Shown: piece after piece, positions 29,991 to 37,505 of the stretch | Layout: the number at the start of each line of letters is the position of its first letter | How positions within the stretch are numbered: the stretch's first letter is position 1 | Origin: Enterobacter sp. C2 | Lineage (GTDB): Bacteria > Pseudomonadota > Gammaproteobacteria > Enterobacterales > Enterobacteriaceae | Length of the DNA stretch: 64,000 bases | Assembly: GCF_019880405.1 (NCBI RefSeq) | Contig: NZ_CP082269.1 | Span: forward strand, 1,674,001 to 1,738,000 | Reading direction: 5' to 3' | Program-made: the position numbers and the translations under genes | Notes under the pieces: generated by a model | What the model was told of the DNA's origin: nothing | The model's input: the letters and a program-made list of their open reading frames with translations, nothing else | The model's database searches: none

Positions 29991-30815
29991 TCAGGCCTGG
30001 AACTGACCGATAAAGGTTTCCACCTGGCTGTCTTTGAATTTCTCGACCAGCAGATCACGGAACTCAGCGGCCATATCCTCCTGCTGGGCTTCCAGCTGGA
30101 CGATGCGCAGCACAAGGGTAGGACGATCACCGCCGATGATACTCAGTCGCAGCTTGAACGGACGCTCTGCCAGACCTTCGAACGGCACGCAGCGGAACTC
30201 GAATGCCACCGGCATAATGTCCTGCGTGCGGGCTTCTACGCTTTCCATCAGTGAGCGCTTGCCGCTGAAGTCCTGATCCTCATGGTCCGCTCTCTGGATA
30301 GACTCGATAGTGATTTTGCGGATCGCTGCTGCTGATTTTTTGGCGTCGATAACTACGCCGTCAGCATCAAAGCCCTGCAGGTTTTCTGCCCAGTCTTCCA
30401 GCCACTCGGCCAGTTCTTTCTGGCTGTGACGATCACCATTGACAGACAGCAGCGAGGCAAACGGGGCGGTTTTTTTCAGCGCCAGTAGGGCGGTGTTATC
30501 GGCGTGGCCCGGATTATTAAGCGTGCCCAGGTTGAACACGGCAGCGGCTCGCATTTCGTCGGCATTGATAAAGCAGCGGGTACCCTCAACGGCGTAGCCG
30601 ATAGAGTAACGGGCAAAATCGTCAATGCTGGCGGTATGCATCTTGCCGCGAAAACGGAAGCGCTCGAGTGACAGGCGCTCCAGGTTTTCGATGCTGGCGC
30701 CAGCCGGTAAGACGGTCGCCGGACAGTCAACTGAGGACAGCTTTTCTTCCACGAACTGCGACAGCACCAGGGTCTGGATTTTGTCGATCGCGCCGGAGTC
30801 TAAAGAGTGGGACAT
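29991..30815 (-). CDS. DUF2303 protein, YfdQ-like
   Basis: 274 residues of the DUF2303 family, matching YfdQ of CPS-53 in type. Recognisable parts are [65 protein letters not shown] and the acidic-rich middle. No catalytic motif is apparent. It is between the YfdP- and YfdR-like genes in the left operon. Function unknown; presence with YfdPR is a strong syntenic marker. Confidence 0.8.
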   Translation of the reverse strand: MSHSLDSGAIDKIQTLVLSQFVEEKLSSVDCPATVLPAGASIENLERLSLERFRFRGKMHTASIDDFARYSIGYAVEGTRCFINADEMRAAAVFNLGTLNNPGHADNTALLALKKTAPFASLLSVNGDRHSQKELAEWLEDWAENLQGFDADGVVIDAKKSAAAIRKITIESIQRADHEDQDFSGKRSLMESVEARTQDIMPVAFEFRCVPFEGLAERPFKLRLSIIGGDRPTLVLRIVQLEAQQEDMAAEFRDLLVEKFKDSQVETFIGQFQA

Positions 30816-30846
30816 AGTATTTCCTTAACGTGGGTGAATGGTCGGG

Positions 30847-31218
30847 TTACTGCTGCGAGCGAAGCTTCGCGTCCGGATCGCCTTTGAGGCTGAACAGCTG
30901 CCCCTGGTCTTCCTGCAGGATGGTGAGTTTGCCGCCGCGGTTGACGTACATCGGCGTTTCTGTGCTGTCCTCCTCCGAGGATTTGCCGCGAGGGGTAGGG
31001 CGTACATAGGCCAGCTTGTGCTTGATCATCACACGCTTCTCTTCGACGGAGTTGCTCATGCGGTCCAGCTCAAAGGTCAAAGTAACTTTCCCCTTCTGGC
31101 CATTGTTCAGCACGCCGAAGGCGACTTCACTCAGTGCCACGGCGATCTTGTTCTGGAACACGCCGCCGTCCAGTTCGCCCATAAACTCGGGCACATCGGT
31201 TAAACGTTCATTACTCAT
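30847..31218 (-). CDS. YfdP-like protein
   Basis: 123 residues from MSNERLTDVPEFMGELDGG (31218), with AGAGGGTG upstream; the frame is open 20 codons earlier without a better ribosome site. The C terminus (RGGKLTILQEDQGQLFSLKGDPDAKLRSQQ) and the position first in the yfdP-yfdQ-yfdR order support the assignment. Its ATG shares four bases (ATGA) with the stop of the possible upstream frame 31215-31553. Function unknown. Confidence 0.75.
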   Translation of the reverse strand: MSNERLTDVPEFMGELDGGVFQNKIAVALSEVAFGVLNNGQKGKVTLTFELDRMSNSVEEKRVMIKHKLAYVRPTPRGKSSEEDSTETPMYVNRGGKLTILQEDQGQLFSLKGDPDAKLRSQQ

Positions 31219-31553
31219 CGGGTACACCCTCTGAAAGCAGGCTGCTGACACAGCCGGGTTAGTTTCTCCACACAACACAGGAGAGCACCTGCGGTTAGTT
31301 TCGCCCGGGTGGATTGGGTTATGAGCCCGTCGCCCGGTGATGCTCTCGTGTGTTGCGTAAAAAGTGCGGCGTCCTCACGGGAAAATAAGATCAGACGCCG
31401 CCAAAGACAGCAGTTGGCATTTTTTTGGTTGTGACACCGGGGCGCTACCCCGCTTACTTCCCGCCGCTCAGTTTTGGTATTGGTCACTAGTACCTGTGAC
31501 TCAGCCGATTTCCGGGTCTTTGCGTCGGCCGGCGCTGCAGCTCGCTTGAGCAC
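31215..31553 (-). CDS. Possible 112-residue protein in the left-operon leader
   Basis: An open frame that ends exactly at an ATGA overlap with the YfdP-like start, the usual sign of coupled translation. The predicted protein is basic, Cys- and Arg-rich and has no recognisable domain; its C-terminal half coincides with a 15-bp inverted repeat (31273-31287/31341-31355), so the sequence may be constrained as RNA instead. No clear Shine-Dalgarno precedes the first ATG. Uncertain. Confidence 0.3.
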   Translation of the reverse strand: MLKRAAAPADAKTRKSAESQVLVTNTKTERREVSGVAPRCHNQKNANCCLWRRLILFSREDAALFTQHTRASPGDGLITQSTRAKLTAGALLCCVEKLTRLCQQPAFRGCTR

Positions 31554-32047
31554 ATCACAACGGGAAGAGCACTATCTCCGGTTCGCTCGCTAGCCTGCAA
31601 AGCAGTCGCCATCCCCTAAATGCTCTCGCCGTTGTGTGCCGGGCTTCCACCGGCTCCCATCTGTTTTTTAAGCCACTCAGATATCGTCTGGGCTGTGCCG
31701 TCTCTTCCGGCTGTCATCCGGGTTGAACTCGCCCGGAACGAGATTGAAGGGTTATAGCCCCTTACGGCATTCACGTTCTCTCACGTGTGTCGCGTATGCC
31801 ACGCCAGCACCTAACGAGTTTTAACGACCTTTGCCGTTTGCATCATCTTGTCGCCGCTGTTCTCGGTGCAGTCACCGCCACTTACTAGACATTTACTAGG
31901 ACCGTCTTGAAGTGGTAAGTCATCCAGTCCCGGTAAACACCCGGGCAGGGCGCTTAACGCGAATGGCTGGTTCAGCGAATCATCCCCACCTTCATACGCC
32001 TGGGGCGGCTACTGCGTGGGCGTCCTGCCTGTTCGCTGTTGCTTCTA
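31219..32047 (-). other. Long structured leader of the left operon
   Basis: About 830 bases from pL to the first confident gene with no convincing coding sequence apart from the doubtful frame at 31215-31553. It is rich in short inverted repeats: CAACACAGGAGAGCA (31273-31287) with TGCTCTCGTGTGTTG (31341-31355, one mismatch), GCGGCGTC/GACGCCGC (31366-31401), CGGGG/CCCCG (31438-31452), CCGGG/CCCGG near 31718-31736, AAGGG/CCCTT near 31747-31763. No N-type antiterminator gene is seen, so an RNA element assisting transcription, like the put sites of HK022, is one possibility. Confidence 0.5.
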
Positions 32048-32080
32048 GGTACATTATGTACCGTTAGGGTACATTGTCAA
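32048..32080 (-). promoter_or_regulatory. pL promoter with two overlapping operators
   Basis: On the minus strand: -35 TTGACA (32080-32075), 16-base spacer, -10 CATAAT (32058-32053). Two 15-bp palindromic operators overlap it: GTACCGTTAGGGTAC (32058-32072) in the spacer and GGTACATTATGTACC (32048-32062) over the -10. They match the operators beside cro, so repression of the left operon by the S24 repressor is expected. Confidence 0.82.
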
Positions 32081-32084
32081 GCAC

Positions 32085-32105
32085 AAAAAAACCCGCTTTC
32101 GCGGG
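32085..32105 (-). terminator. Terminator of the repressor gene
   Basis: On the minus strand, GCCCGC-GAAA-GCGGG followed by seven T residues; a 5-bp GC stem closed by a GAAA tetraloop, 14 bases beyond the repressor stop and just before pL. Confidence 0.8.
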
Positions 32106-32118
32106 CTCAAGGAAAAAT

Positions 32119-32808
32119 TTAATTTTTCTGAAGGTACCTTCTGGGCTTACCCGAGAAGATAACCGTGCCGATTATCGAGCAATTACCGTCTATCTTAACG
32201 TAAGGCTCCGGCCAGCTATGATTCAATGCCTTCAGGTACTTACTACCACCATCCTCAATCAACCTCTTGAAGGTGGTTTCTCCGGAATCGTGCATAAGTG
32301 CTATTACGTCATCTCCATGGCCTGCCGGGATCTCAGGGTCCACAAAAATCATGTCTCCTGGTCGATACTCGTCGATCATGGAGTCGCCAATAACACGCAG
32401 GATATACGTCATGGGTCCGCACGGCACAGGGCACGGATAAGTTTCAACACTGTTCAAGTCCACCTCAGCAAAGCCAGCTTCCGTCCATGCTCCTGCCTGC
32501 ACCCAGGAAATAACCGGAACCAATGTGATATTTCTATTAGTGTCTGATACATCAGGACTTTTTGCAACGTTAGTAGTTTGGTGTTCCTGATCCAACCAGC
32601 CTAACGGCAAATCAAAGCATTTTTCAATATGGCGCGCCATCGCATCGCCAATATTTTTAGACGCGCCATCCCCCATAAACCTGCTGGTTTGGGTAGGTTC
32701 TCTGTCGATCATGGTAGCGAAGTATGTATTCCCGCCGACACCGTCACGCAGTTTTCTGGCGTTTAACCGCCTAATTTCCTGAATCGTTTTCATCCCAGAA
32801 TTAAACAT
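32119..32808 (-). CDS. Phage repressor (CI-like, S24 self-cleaving)
   Basis: 229 residues from ATG 32808 (or 224 from ATG 32793). The N-terminal part (about 6-72) is an HTH DNA-binding domain (IQEIRRLNARKL, QTSRFMGDGASKNIGDAMARHIE). The C-terminal part is an S24/LexA peptidase: cleavage site Ala105-Gly106 (WVQAGAW), catalytic S143 (GDSM) and K181 (TTFKRL). It would keep the prophage silent and be inactivated by RecA in the SOS response. The ribosome site is weak (AGG), as is common for repressor messages. Confidence 0.93.
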   Translation of the reverse strand: MFNSGMKTIQEIRRLNARKLRDGVGGNTYFATMIDREPTQTSRFMGDGASKNIGDAMARHIEKCFDLPLGWLDQEHQTTNVAKSPDVSDTNRNITLVPVISWVQAGAWTEAGFAEVDLNSVETYPCPVPCGPMTYILRVIGDSMIDEYRPGDMIFVDPEIPAGHGDDVIALMHDSGETTFKRLIEDGGSKYLKALNHSWPEPYVKIDGNCSIIGTVIFSGKPRRYLQKN

Positions 32809-32811
32809 TGT

Positions 32812-32876
32812 GTACCTTATGGGTACAAGTACCTTGTGGGTTCATATTATTCGTGTAATATGTACATAGGAGGTAC
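32812..32876 (+). promoter_or_regulatory. Operator-promoter region OR/pR
   Basis: Three 15-bp operator copies: GTACCTTATGGGTAC (32812-32826), GTACCTTGTGGGTTC (32829-32843) and GTACATAGGAGGTAC (32862-32876). pR is -35 TTGTGG (32834-32839), 16 bases, -10 TAATAT (32856-32861). The second operator covers the -35, and the third contains the AGGAGG Shine-Dalgarno of cro, an unusual overlap of operator and ribosome site. The first lies next to the repressor start codon and likely serves autoregulation. Confidence 0.78.
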
Positions 32877-32881
32877 ATATT

Positions 32882-33082
32882 ATGAAAGAGTATTGGGACT
32901 CTTTATCCAAAGAGCAGCAGTGCAAATTAGCAGTAAGCGTCAAATCGACCCCTGGTTACCTGCGCTTGGTTTTCAACGGCTACAAAAAGGCAGGCTTCTC
33001 CCTCGCCAAGAAGCTCGAAGAGATCACTGCCGGTGCAATTACGAAATCTGATTTGCGCCCTGATATCTACCCGAAACAGTAA
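32882..33082 (+). CDS. Cro-like regulator (YdaS type)
   Basis: 66 residues with one HTH: QCKLAVSVKSTPGYLRLVFNGYKKAGFSLAKKLEEITAGAITKSDLRPDIYP, the pattern of YdaS/Cro proteins that use the TPGYLR and KKLEEIT helices. It would bind the same operators as the repressor in the opposite preference and favour lytic growth. It is the first gene of the right operon, divergent from the repressor. The AGGAGG site lies in an operator. Confidence 0.85.
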   Translation: MKEYWDSLSKEQQCKLAVSVKSTPGYLRLVFNGYKKAGFSLAKKLEEITAGAITKSDLRPDIYPKQ

Positions 33083-33126
33083 CTATGAACGTGAAAAAAA
33101 GAAACCACAGCATCAAGGAGTTAACC

Positions 33127-33678
33127 GTGGATAACCAACACTGGCAAGTCGAGAAGCAGCCTGCGTGGCTGGTGGCGGCAATCAAAAAGACCATTTCAAG
33201 TTTGCCGGGCGGTTACGCCGAAGCAGCTGAATGGCTGGGTGTGACAGAGGATGCGCTCTTTAATCGCCTGCGTACTGGCGGGGATCAGATCTTCCCTATG
33301 GGTTGGGCGATGGTTCTCCAGCAGGCCAGCGGCACTAAGCATATTGCCGACGCGGTATCTCGTCAGTCGAACAGCGTCAACGTTCCGCTGGTGGATATCG
33401 AGGATGTGGAAAATGCAGATATCAATCAGCGCCTAATGGAAACCTTCGAATGGATCAGCGAGCACTCTCGTTTTGTTCGTCAGGCAACAGCTGATGGGGT
33501 TATAGACCAGGCCGAGCGCGATCAAATTGAGCAGAACAGCTATCAGGTAATGGCTAAATGGCAGGAACATTTAACGCTGCTGTACCGCGTTTTCTGTGCG
33601 CCAGAAAAGAATGACGCCCGCGAGTGTGCAGCTCCGGGCGTCGTGGCGTGTCGTGTCAGTGGAGAAACTAACGCATGA
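33127..33678 (+). CDS. YmfL-like/CII-position transcriptional regulator
   Basis: 183 residues starting at GTG 33127 after an AAGGAG Shine-Dalgarno; the ATG at 33085 right after cro lacks one. The N-terminal part, KQPAWLVAAIKKTISSLPGGYAEAAEWLGVTEDALFNRLR, with later QIFPMGWAMVLQQASGT, matches YmfL of e14 and occupies the place of lambda cII. A helical C-terminal part (QRLMETFEWISEHSRFVRQA) may oligomerise. Probable activator or repressor of the early right operon; targets unknown. Confidence 0.75.
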   Translation: MDNQHWQVEKQPAWLVAAIKKTISSLPGGYAEAAEWLGVTEDALFNRLRTGGDQIFPMGWAMVLQQASGTKHIADAVSRQSNSVNVPLVDIEDVENADINQRLMETFEWISEHSRFVRQATADGVIDQAERDQIEQNSYQVMAKWQEHLTLLYRVFCAPEKNDARECAAPGVVACRVSGETNA

Positions 33679-34001
33679 ACAGTGTAACGGTAAATAACCG
33701 CTTACCGCAACTTCGGATGATCCCGGTGCCGGGCCTTCCGCTGTTTCGGTATGAACGCAGAGTAGCAAACCGCTGGGTGGCATGTAACCACAGCCGAGCC
33801 ACTGCAATCGTGGGTGTGTACTACCGGAGGGCTAAGGCGTTATGCGCGAACTCAACCGCTGGTTTAAAGACCGTCGGGGGATCCCCGTCCGCGTCATCCG
33901 CTGGGAACCAGAAGCGCAGCGCGTTATCTACATGCGTTCTGGCTACCCACACGAGTGCTTCAGCCCGCTCCAAATTTTCAAACGCGATTTCACGGAAGTA
34001 G
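33675..34001 (+). CDS. Small phage protein, C-terminal part doubtful
   Basis: The first about 55 residues (MNSVTVNNRLPQLRMIPVPG, LPLFRYERRVANRWVACNHS, RATAIVGVYYRRAKALC) resemble a short lambdoid family usually ending near that point. Here the frame continues another 50 codons through the DUF4222 gene in a different frame, giving a low-complexity tail (SASSAGNQKRSALST). The natural stop may have been lost through a frameshift, so the true gene likely covers only 33675 to about 33845. Starts with ATGA overlap of the YmfL-like gene. Confidence 0.45.
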   Translation: MNSVTVNNRLPQLRMIPVPGLPLFRYERRVANRWVACNHSRATAIVGVYYRRAKALCANSTAGLKTVGGSPSASSAGNQKRSALSTCVLATHTSASARSKFSNAISRK

Positions 34002-34054
34002 AGGGCGATCATGAGTCTCTTAATGCCATCCAGGCCAATAGTAATAAGCCCTGA
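33842..34054 (+). CDS. DUF4222 protein
   Basis: 70 residues. The segment MRELNRWFKDRRGIPVRVIR then WEPEAQRVIYMRSGYPHECFSPLQIFKRDFTEV is the DUF4222 pattern found just ahead of replication genes in lambdoid prophages. It probably adopts a small beta-rich fold; function unknown. It overlaps the replication gene start (34011) by 44 bases and lies inside the doubtful 3' part of the preceding open frame. Confidence 0.75.
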   Translation: MRELNRWFKDRRGIPVRVIRWEPEAQRVIYMRSGYPHECFSPLQIFKRDFTEVEGDHESLNAIQANSNKP

Positions 34055-34928
34055 TCTCGCGTATCGCATCGGCCTCAATGAGGCTATTGCCCTGCAACAG
34101 GTGCATTACTGGCTGAAAGAAACCACCTCTGGTGTGGAGCATGAGGGCGCGCGCTGGATCTATAACACGACAGAGCAGTGGCTCGAGCAGTTCCCGTTCT
34201 GGTCGGAGTCGACCCTGAAGCGCACCTTCACATCCCTCAAAAAGCTTGGTCTGTTGCTTATCGAGCAGTTGAACAAGGCGCAACGCGACATGACCAATTA
34301 CTACACCATTAACTACGAAAACAAGCTCTTAGATGATGTCATTTCGACCAAATCCATCAGGTCAAAATGCGCTTCTCCATCAGGTCAAAATGACACGATG
34401 GAAGAGGTCAAAGTGAAACGCTCCACCGGGTCAAAAAGAGACGCTGTCATCGGGTCAAAATGCACTGATGATCCTACAGAGATTACAACAGAGAGTACTA
34501 CAGAGATTACAGACAAAACCCCTTGTCAGGTTGCCGGGCAACCCGACCGTGAGGTTTTGATCACTGACCAGGCCAAACAGGTATTAACCCACCTGAACCA
34601 AAAAACCAACTCCCGGTACCAGGTCTGCAAGTCCTCACTGGAGAATATCCGTGCCCGCCTGGGAGAAGATTTCACACTGGACGAACTGATGCTGGTGGTC
34701 GACTACAGCACCGCTAAGTGGGGCGACGACCTGAAAATGTCCGAGTACCTGCGACCGACCACGCTATTCCAGCCGAGCAAGTTCCCGGCCTACCTGCAGG
34801 CGGCTACCAACTGGGAAAAAGCCGGGCGTCCTGAGCGCCGTAACGGGCATTGGGTTAACAGCGATGCAGCACGCGCCAGCTTTGACAACGTTGATTATTC
34901 ACAGATTCCAGCGGGGTTCCGGGGATGA
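34011..34928 (+). CDS. Replication initiator (O-like, with conserved phage C-terminal domain)
   Basis: 305 residues. The N-terminal part has a winged-helix region (ALQQVHYWLKETTSG, EQFPFWSESTLKRTFTSLKKLGLLLIEQ) as in phage replication organisers. A low-complexity linker (about 105-185) coincides with DNA iterons. The C-terminal domain (VLTHLNQKTNSRYQVCKSSLENIRARL...YLRPTTLFQPSKFPAYLQAA) is the TIGR02220 type. It is expected to bind the iterons and recruit host DnaB; no helicase loader gene follows, so another factor or the protein itself must do this. AGAGGG precedes the ATG. Confidence 0.85.
   Translation: MSLLMPSRPIVISPDLAYRIGLNEAIALQQVHYWLKETTSGVEHEGARWIYNTTEQWLEQFPFWSESTLKRTFTSLKKLGLLLIEQLNKAQRDMTNYYTINYENKLLDDVISTKSIRSKCASPSGQNDTMEEVKVKRSTGSKRDAVIGSKCTDDPTEITTESTTEITDKTPCQVAGQPDREVLITDQAKQVLTHLNQKTNSRYQVCKSSLENIRARLGEDFTLDELMLVVDYSTAKWGDDLKMSEYLRPTTLFQPSKFPAYLQAATNWEKAGRPERRNGHWVNSDAARASFDNVDYSQIPAGFRG
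34356..34511. other. Predicted replication origin (iterons inside the initiator gene)
   Basis: Five direct repeats of ATCAGGTCAAAATG type start at 34356, 34379, 34402, 34425 and 34449, a period of 23, 23, 23 and 24 bases. Because 23 is not a multiple of three, the repetition is kept in DNA and not in protein. It is followed by two copies of CTACAGAGATTACA (34474-34487, 34498-34511) in an AT-richer stretch that could be the unwinding element. The arrangement is like the lambda origin within gene O. Confidence 0.75.
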
Positions 34929-35901
34929 GTACTAACCAATATTGCCAGGCGCTGGCCGAACTACGCACGCGTTCGGCGCATGAGCTCAAAGAAGTTGGCG
35001 ATCAGTGGCGCACGCCTGACAACATCTTCTGGGGTATTAATGCCATGTTCGGGCCGCTGGTCCTGGATCTATTCACTGACGGTGAGAACAACAAGTGCGA
35101 GGCGTACTACACCGCAGAGGATAACGCGTTGACGCAGGACTGGTCCGAGCGCCTTGCGGAACTCCGTGGTGCCGCGTATGGCAATCCGCCTTATAGCCGG
35201 GCATCGCAGCACGATGGTGAATACATTACCGGCATGCGCTACATCATGCAGCACGCCAGCGCCATGCGCGAGAGGGGCGGGGCTACGTGTTCCTGATTAA
35301 GGCAGCCACCAGCGAGGTGTGGTGGCCGGAGGATGCCGATCACGTTGCCTTTATCCGAGGGCGTCTTGGTTTTGATCTGCCGTACTGGTTTATCCCGAAA
35401 GATGAGAAACAGAAGCCGACCGGCGCATTTTTCGCTGGCGCTGTGGTGGTGTTCGATAAGACGTGGCGCGGCCCGCCAATGAGCTATATCAGCCGCAATG
35501 ACTTGGAGTTGCGCGGCGATGCGTTCCTGTCGCAGATCCGCCGTGAAGCGATGCGACTGCTACCCCAAATGCAGCAACAAAATATTCAGGAAAATATTCC
35601 AGCAGTCGACGAGGTGCAGGAGGTGCAGGAGGTGCAGCCAGCGCCACAAAATCCCGCGGTGCCGGCGGAAGATAAACTACCGCTTCGTCAGGAGGAGATC
35701 CTCTCTCAAAGCGGTGTTGAAACCTGGGCCTGCGTGCGTGCGGCGTTCGGCGATAAGGAAGAGTACACCTTCAAAGAGTCGAAGTTTGCTCACGTCTGGG
35801 CCGCTGACAGTGTTTCGAATCCGACAGCGGTTACCGTTCAGTGGGGTGACATAGCCGTGGCTGAGACGCTGATCGCGTCGCAAAACGGGGAGGCAGCATG
35901 A
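34925..35901 (+). pseudogene. Phage DNA N6-adenine methyltransferase (Dam), frameshifted
   Basis: The first frame (34925-35296) has RTPDNIFWGINAMFGPLVLDLFTD and the catalytic AAYGNPPYS (NPPY) motif, then runs out of frame after MRERGG. The second (from GTG 35287 to 35901) continues the family: FLIKAATSEVWWPEDADHVAFIRGRLGFDLP...GAVVVFDKTW. One base is missing at the G-run 35279-35282 (related genes have a Gly-Arg-Tyr-Val or similar bridge here). A three-fold GAGGTGCAG repeat (35611-35637) opens a further C-terminal region. Inactive unless the ribosome slips or the read is in error. Confidence 0.75.
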
Positions 35902-36389
35902 AGCAGTTAACCGAGCGCCAGCAGGAGGTATTGGATCTGCTGATGAAATACCAGAACGAGCACGGCTACGCGCCAACCATTACGGAGCTTGCCCGCCTGA
36001 TGGGTGTGGCGTCTTCAAACGCGGCAGCTCAGCAGCTGCGTGCTCTACAGCGCAAAGGGGCAATAACAATAATTCCGCGCTCGCATCGCGGCTTAAGCAT
36101 CAACTGCCAGCCACCACAGCCGCAGAAGCACGTGAGACTGATGGAGCTCAACCTCAACACTACAGTGAAATTAAAGCTTACGGACGTCGCGATCGCCGAG
36201 CTTAAGCGCAAGCACGATGAGATGATCTCTGACCATCCGGGCCTTTCTCTGGAGTTCAGCCTGCCAGCGGAAGATGAGAACGGCATGGTGTCTATGCAGC
36301 TTTGGTCGGTGATGAGCTCCTTTGGGGCGCTGTGCTATTGCGGCGCGGATCACCCGTTCGAGATGCACTTGGTGCTGGAGGAAGAATGA
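35898..36389 (+). CDS. LexA-type HTH protein without a peptidase domain
   Basis: 163 residues. Residues 1-68 are a LexA-like winged helix (LTERQQEVLDLLMKYQNEHGYAPTITELARLMGVASSNAAAQQLRALQRKGAI), very close to the LexA DNA-binding domain in layout. The remainder is not S24: no GDSM or Lys site; instead an unknown domain (VKLKLTDVAIAELKRKHDEMISDHPGLSLEFSLPAEDENG...). It should bind DNA but not self-cleave. It overlaps dam (ATGA) and rusA, so it is in the early right operon. Targets may include SOS boxes (inference). Confidence 0.75.
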   Translation: MKQLTERQQEVLDLLMKYQNEHGYAPTITELARLMGVASSNAAAQQLRALQRKGAITIIPRSHRGLSINCQPPQPQKHVRLMELNLNTTVKLKLTDVAIAELKRKHDEMISDHPGLSLEFSLPAEDENGMVSMQLWSVMSSFGALCYCGADHPFEMHLVLEEE

Positions 36390-36772
36390 AACTGGTACTG
36401 CCGTTCCCGCCGAGCGTAAACACCTACTGGCGCGCCCCGAACAAGGGGCCGTTAAAAGGTAGGCATCTAATCAGCGCCGCCGGGCGCAAATTCCAGAGCG
36501 AAGCCTGTGTCGCTATTGTTGAGCAGCTGCGCCGCCTGCCGAAGCCCTCCAGCGAGCTGGCAGCGGTAGAGATCTTCCTGTTCCCTCCGGATGCCCGCCG
36601 CCGGGATATCGACAACTACAACAAAGCGCTATTCGATGCGCTTACGCATGCTGGCGTGTGGGAGGACGACAGCCAGGTAAAACGGATGCTGGTGGAGTGG
36701 GGGCCAGTAACGAAGAAGGGAAGAGTAGAGATCACGATCAGTAAATACCAACCGGCGGTTGCAGCCGCCTGA
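36386..36772 (+). CDS. rusA: RusA-family Holliday junction resolvase
   Basis: 128 residues starting at ATG 36386 (overlapping the previous stop as ATGA). It follows the RusA pattern: LVLPFPPSVNTYWRAPNKGP at the start and the catalytic acidic cluster FPPDARRRDIDNYNKALFDALTHAGVWEDDSQV, where D residues of DIDNYNK and WEDDSQ coordinate the metal. It cuts recombination junctions during phage replication and packaging. The upstream part of the frame (36302-36385) is not conserved. Confidence 0.88.
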   Translation: MKLVLPFPPSVNTYWRAPNKGPLKGRHLISAAGRKFQSEACVAIVEQLRRLPKPSSELAAVEIFLFPPDARRRDIDNYNKALFDALTHAGVWEDDSQVKRMLVEWGPVTKKGRVEITISKYQPAVAAA

Positions 36773-36788
36773 ATAAGTGGAGAAACGC

Positions 36789-37505
36789 ATGGAACAGTTA
36801 ATGCCGATGTGCCCAAAAGACCACGCTGCTAAAAGTGGCTCGTTAATGTCGAGCCGTGAAATAGCAAAGCTGGTTAAGAGCAAACATGGTGATGTTAAAC
36901 GTTCGGCCAGCCGTCTGTTGGCTGCTGGTATTTTAAGCGCGCCGTTGGCGCACACCCCCTATCAGCATGATACCAACGGCCAGTGGTATGAAGAGTTCTG
37001 GTTCAACAAGCGCGATTCGCTCGTGCTGGTTGCCCGGCTGTCCCCGGAATTTACCGCAGCCGTGGTTGATCGTTGGCAGGAGCTGGAGAACGGGCAGCAG
37101 GTTAGCGTACCGCAGTCATTGCCGGAGGCTTTGCGCCTGGCTGCGGATCTGGCCGAACAAAAGCAGCGCCTCGCCGACGAGCTGGCCGCCGCCGCGCCAA
37201 AAGTTGAGTTTGTCGATCGCTACTGCACCGCCAGCGGCTCAATGTCGTTCCGCCAGGTGGCGAAGCTGCTGAAGGCGAAAGAGCCGGAGTTCCGTCTGTT
37301 CCTGCTGGACAACAACATCATGTACAGGCTGGGCGGGACGCTGACCCCGTATCACCAACACACCGAGGCGGGGCGCTTTGAAGTTAAGACCGGTACCGCT
37401 GCTGCCTCTAACCACGCGTTCAGCCAGGCGCGCTTTACCGCCAAAGGCGTCAAATGGATCGGCGGCTTGTGGGCGGCGCATCTCGCGGCGGGGCATGCGG
37501 CATGA
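36789..37505 (+). CDS. Rha/KilAC-type phage antirepressor-like protein
   Basis: 238 residues from ATG 36789 (GGAG seven bases upstream). N-terminal residues about 15-100 are a Rha-like DNA-binding domain (MSSREIAKLVKSKHGDVKRSASRLL, WFNKRDSLVLVARLSPEFTAAVVDRWQELE). The C-terminal part (FVDRYCTASGSMSFRQVAKLLKAKEPEFRLFLLDNNIMYRLGGTLTPYHQH) is the KilAC/ANT domain. Such proteins control lysogeny decisions or repressor activity; its partner is unknown. Its stop overlaps the next gene's ATG. Confidence 0.82.
   Translation: MEQLMPMCPKDHAAKSGSLMSSREIAKLVKSKHGDVKRSASRLLAAGILSAPLAHTPYQHDTNGQWYEEFWFNKRDSLVLVARLSPEFTAAVVDRWQELENGQQVSVPQSLPEALRLAADLAEQKQRLADELAAAAPKVEFVDRYCTASGSMSFRQVAKLLKAKEPEFRLFLLDNNIMYRLGGTLTPYHQHTEAGRFEVKTGTAAASNHAFSQARFTAKGVKWIGGLWAAHLAAGHAA

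Noticed and set aside
35611..35637. Three tandem GAGGTGCAG units, considered as a CRISPR or regulatory repeat
   Set aside because: In-frame 9-base repeats encoding Glu-Val-Gln inside a coding region, with no spacers; simple coding microsatellite.
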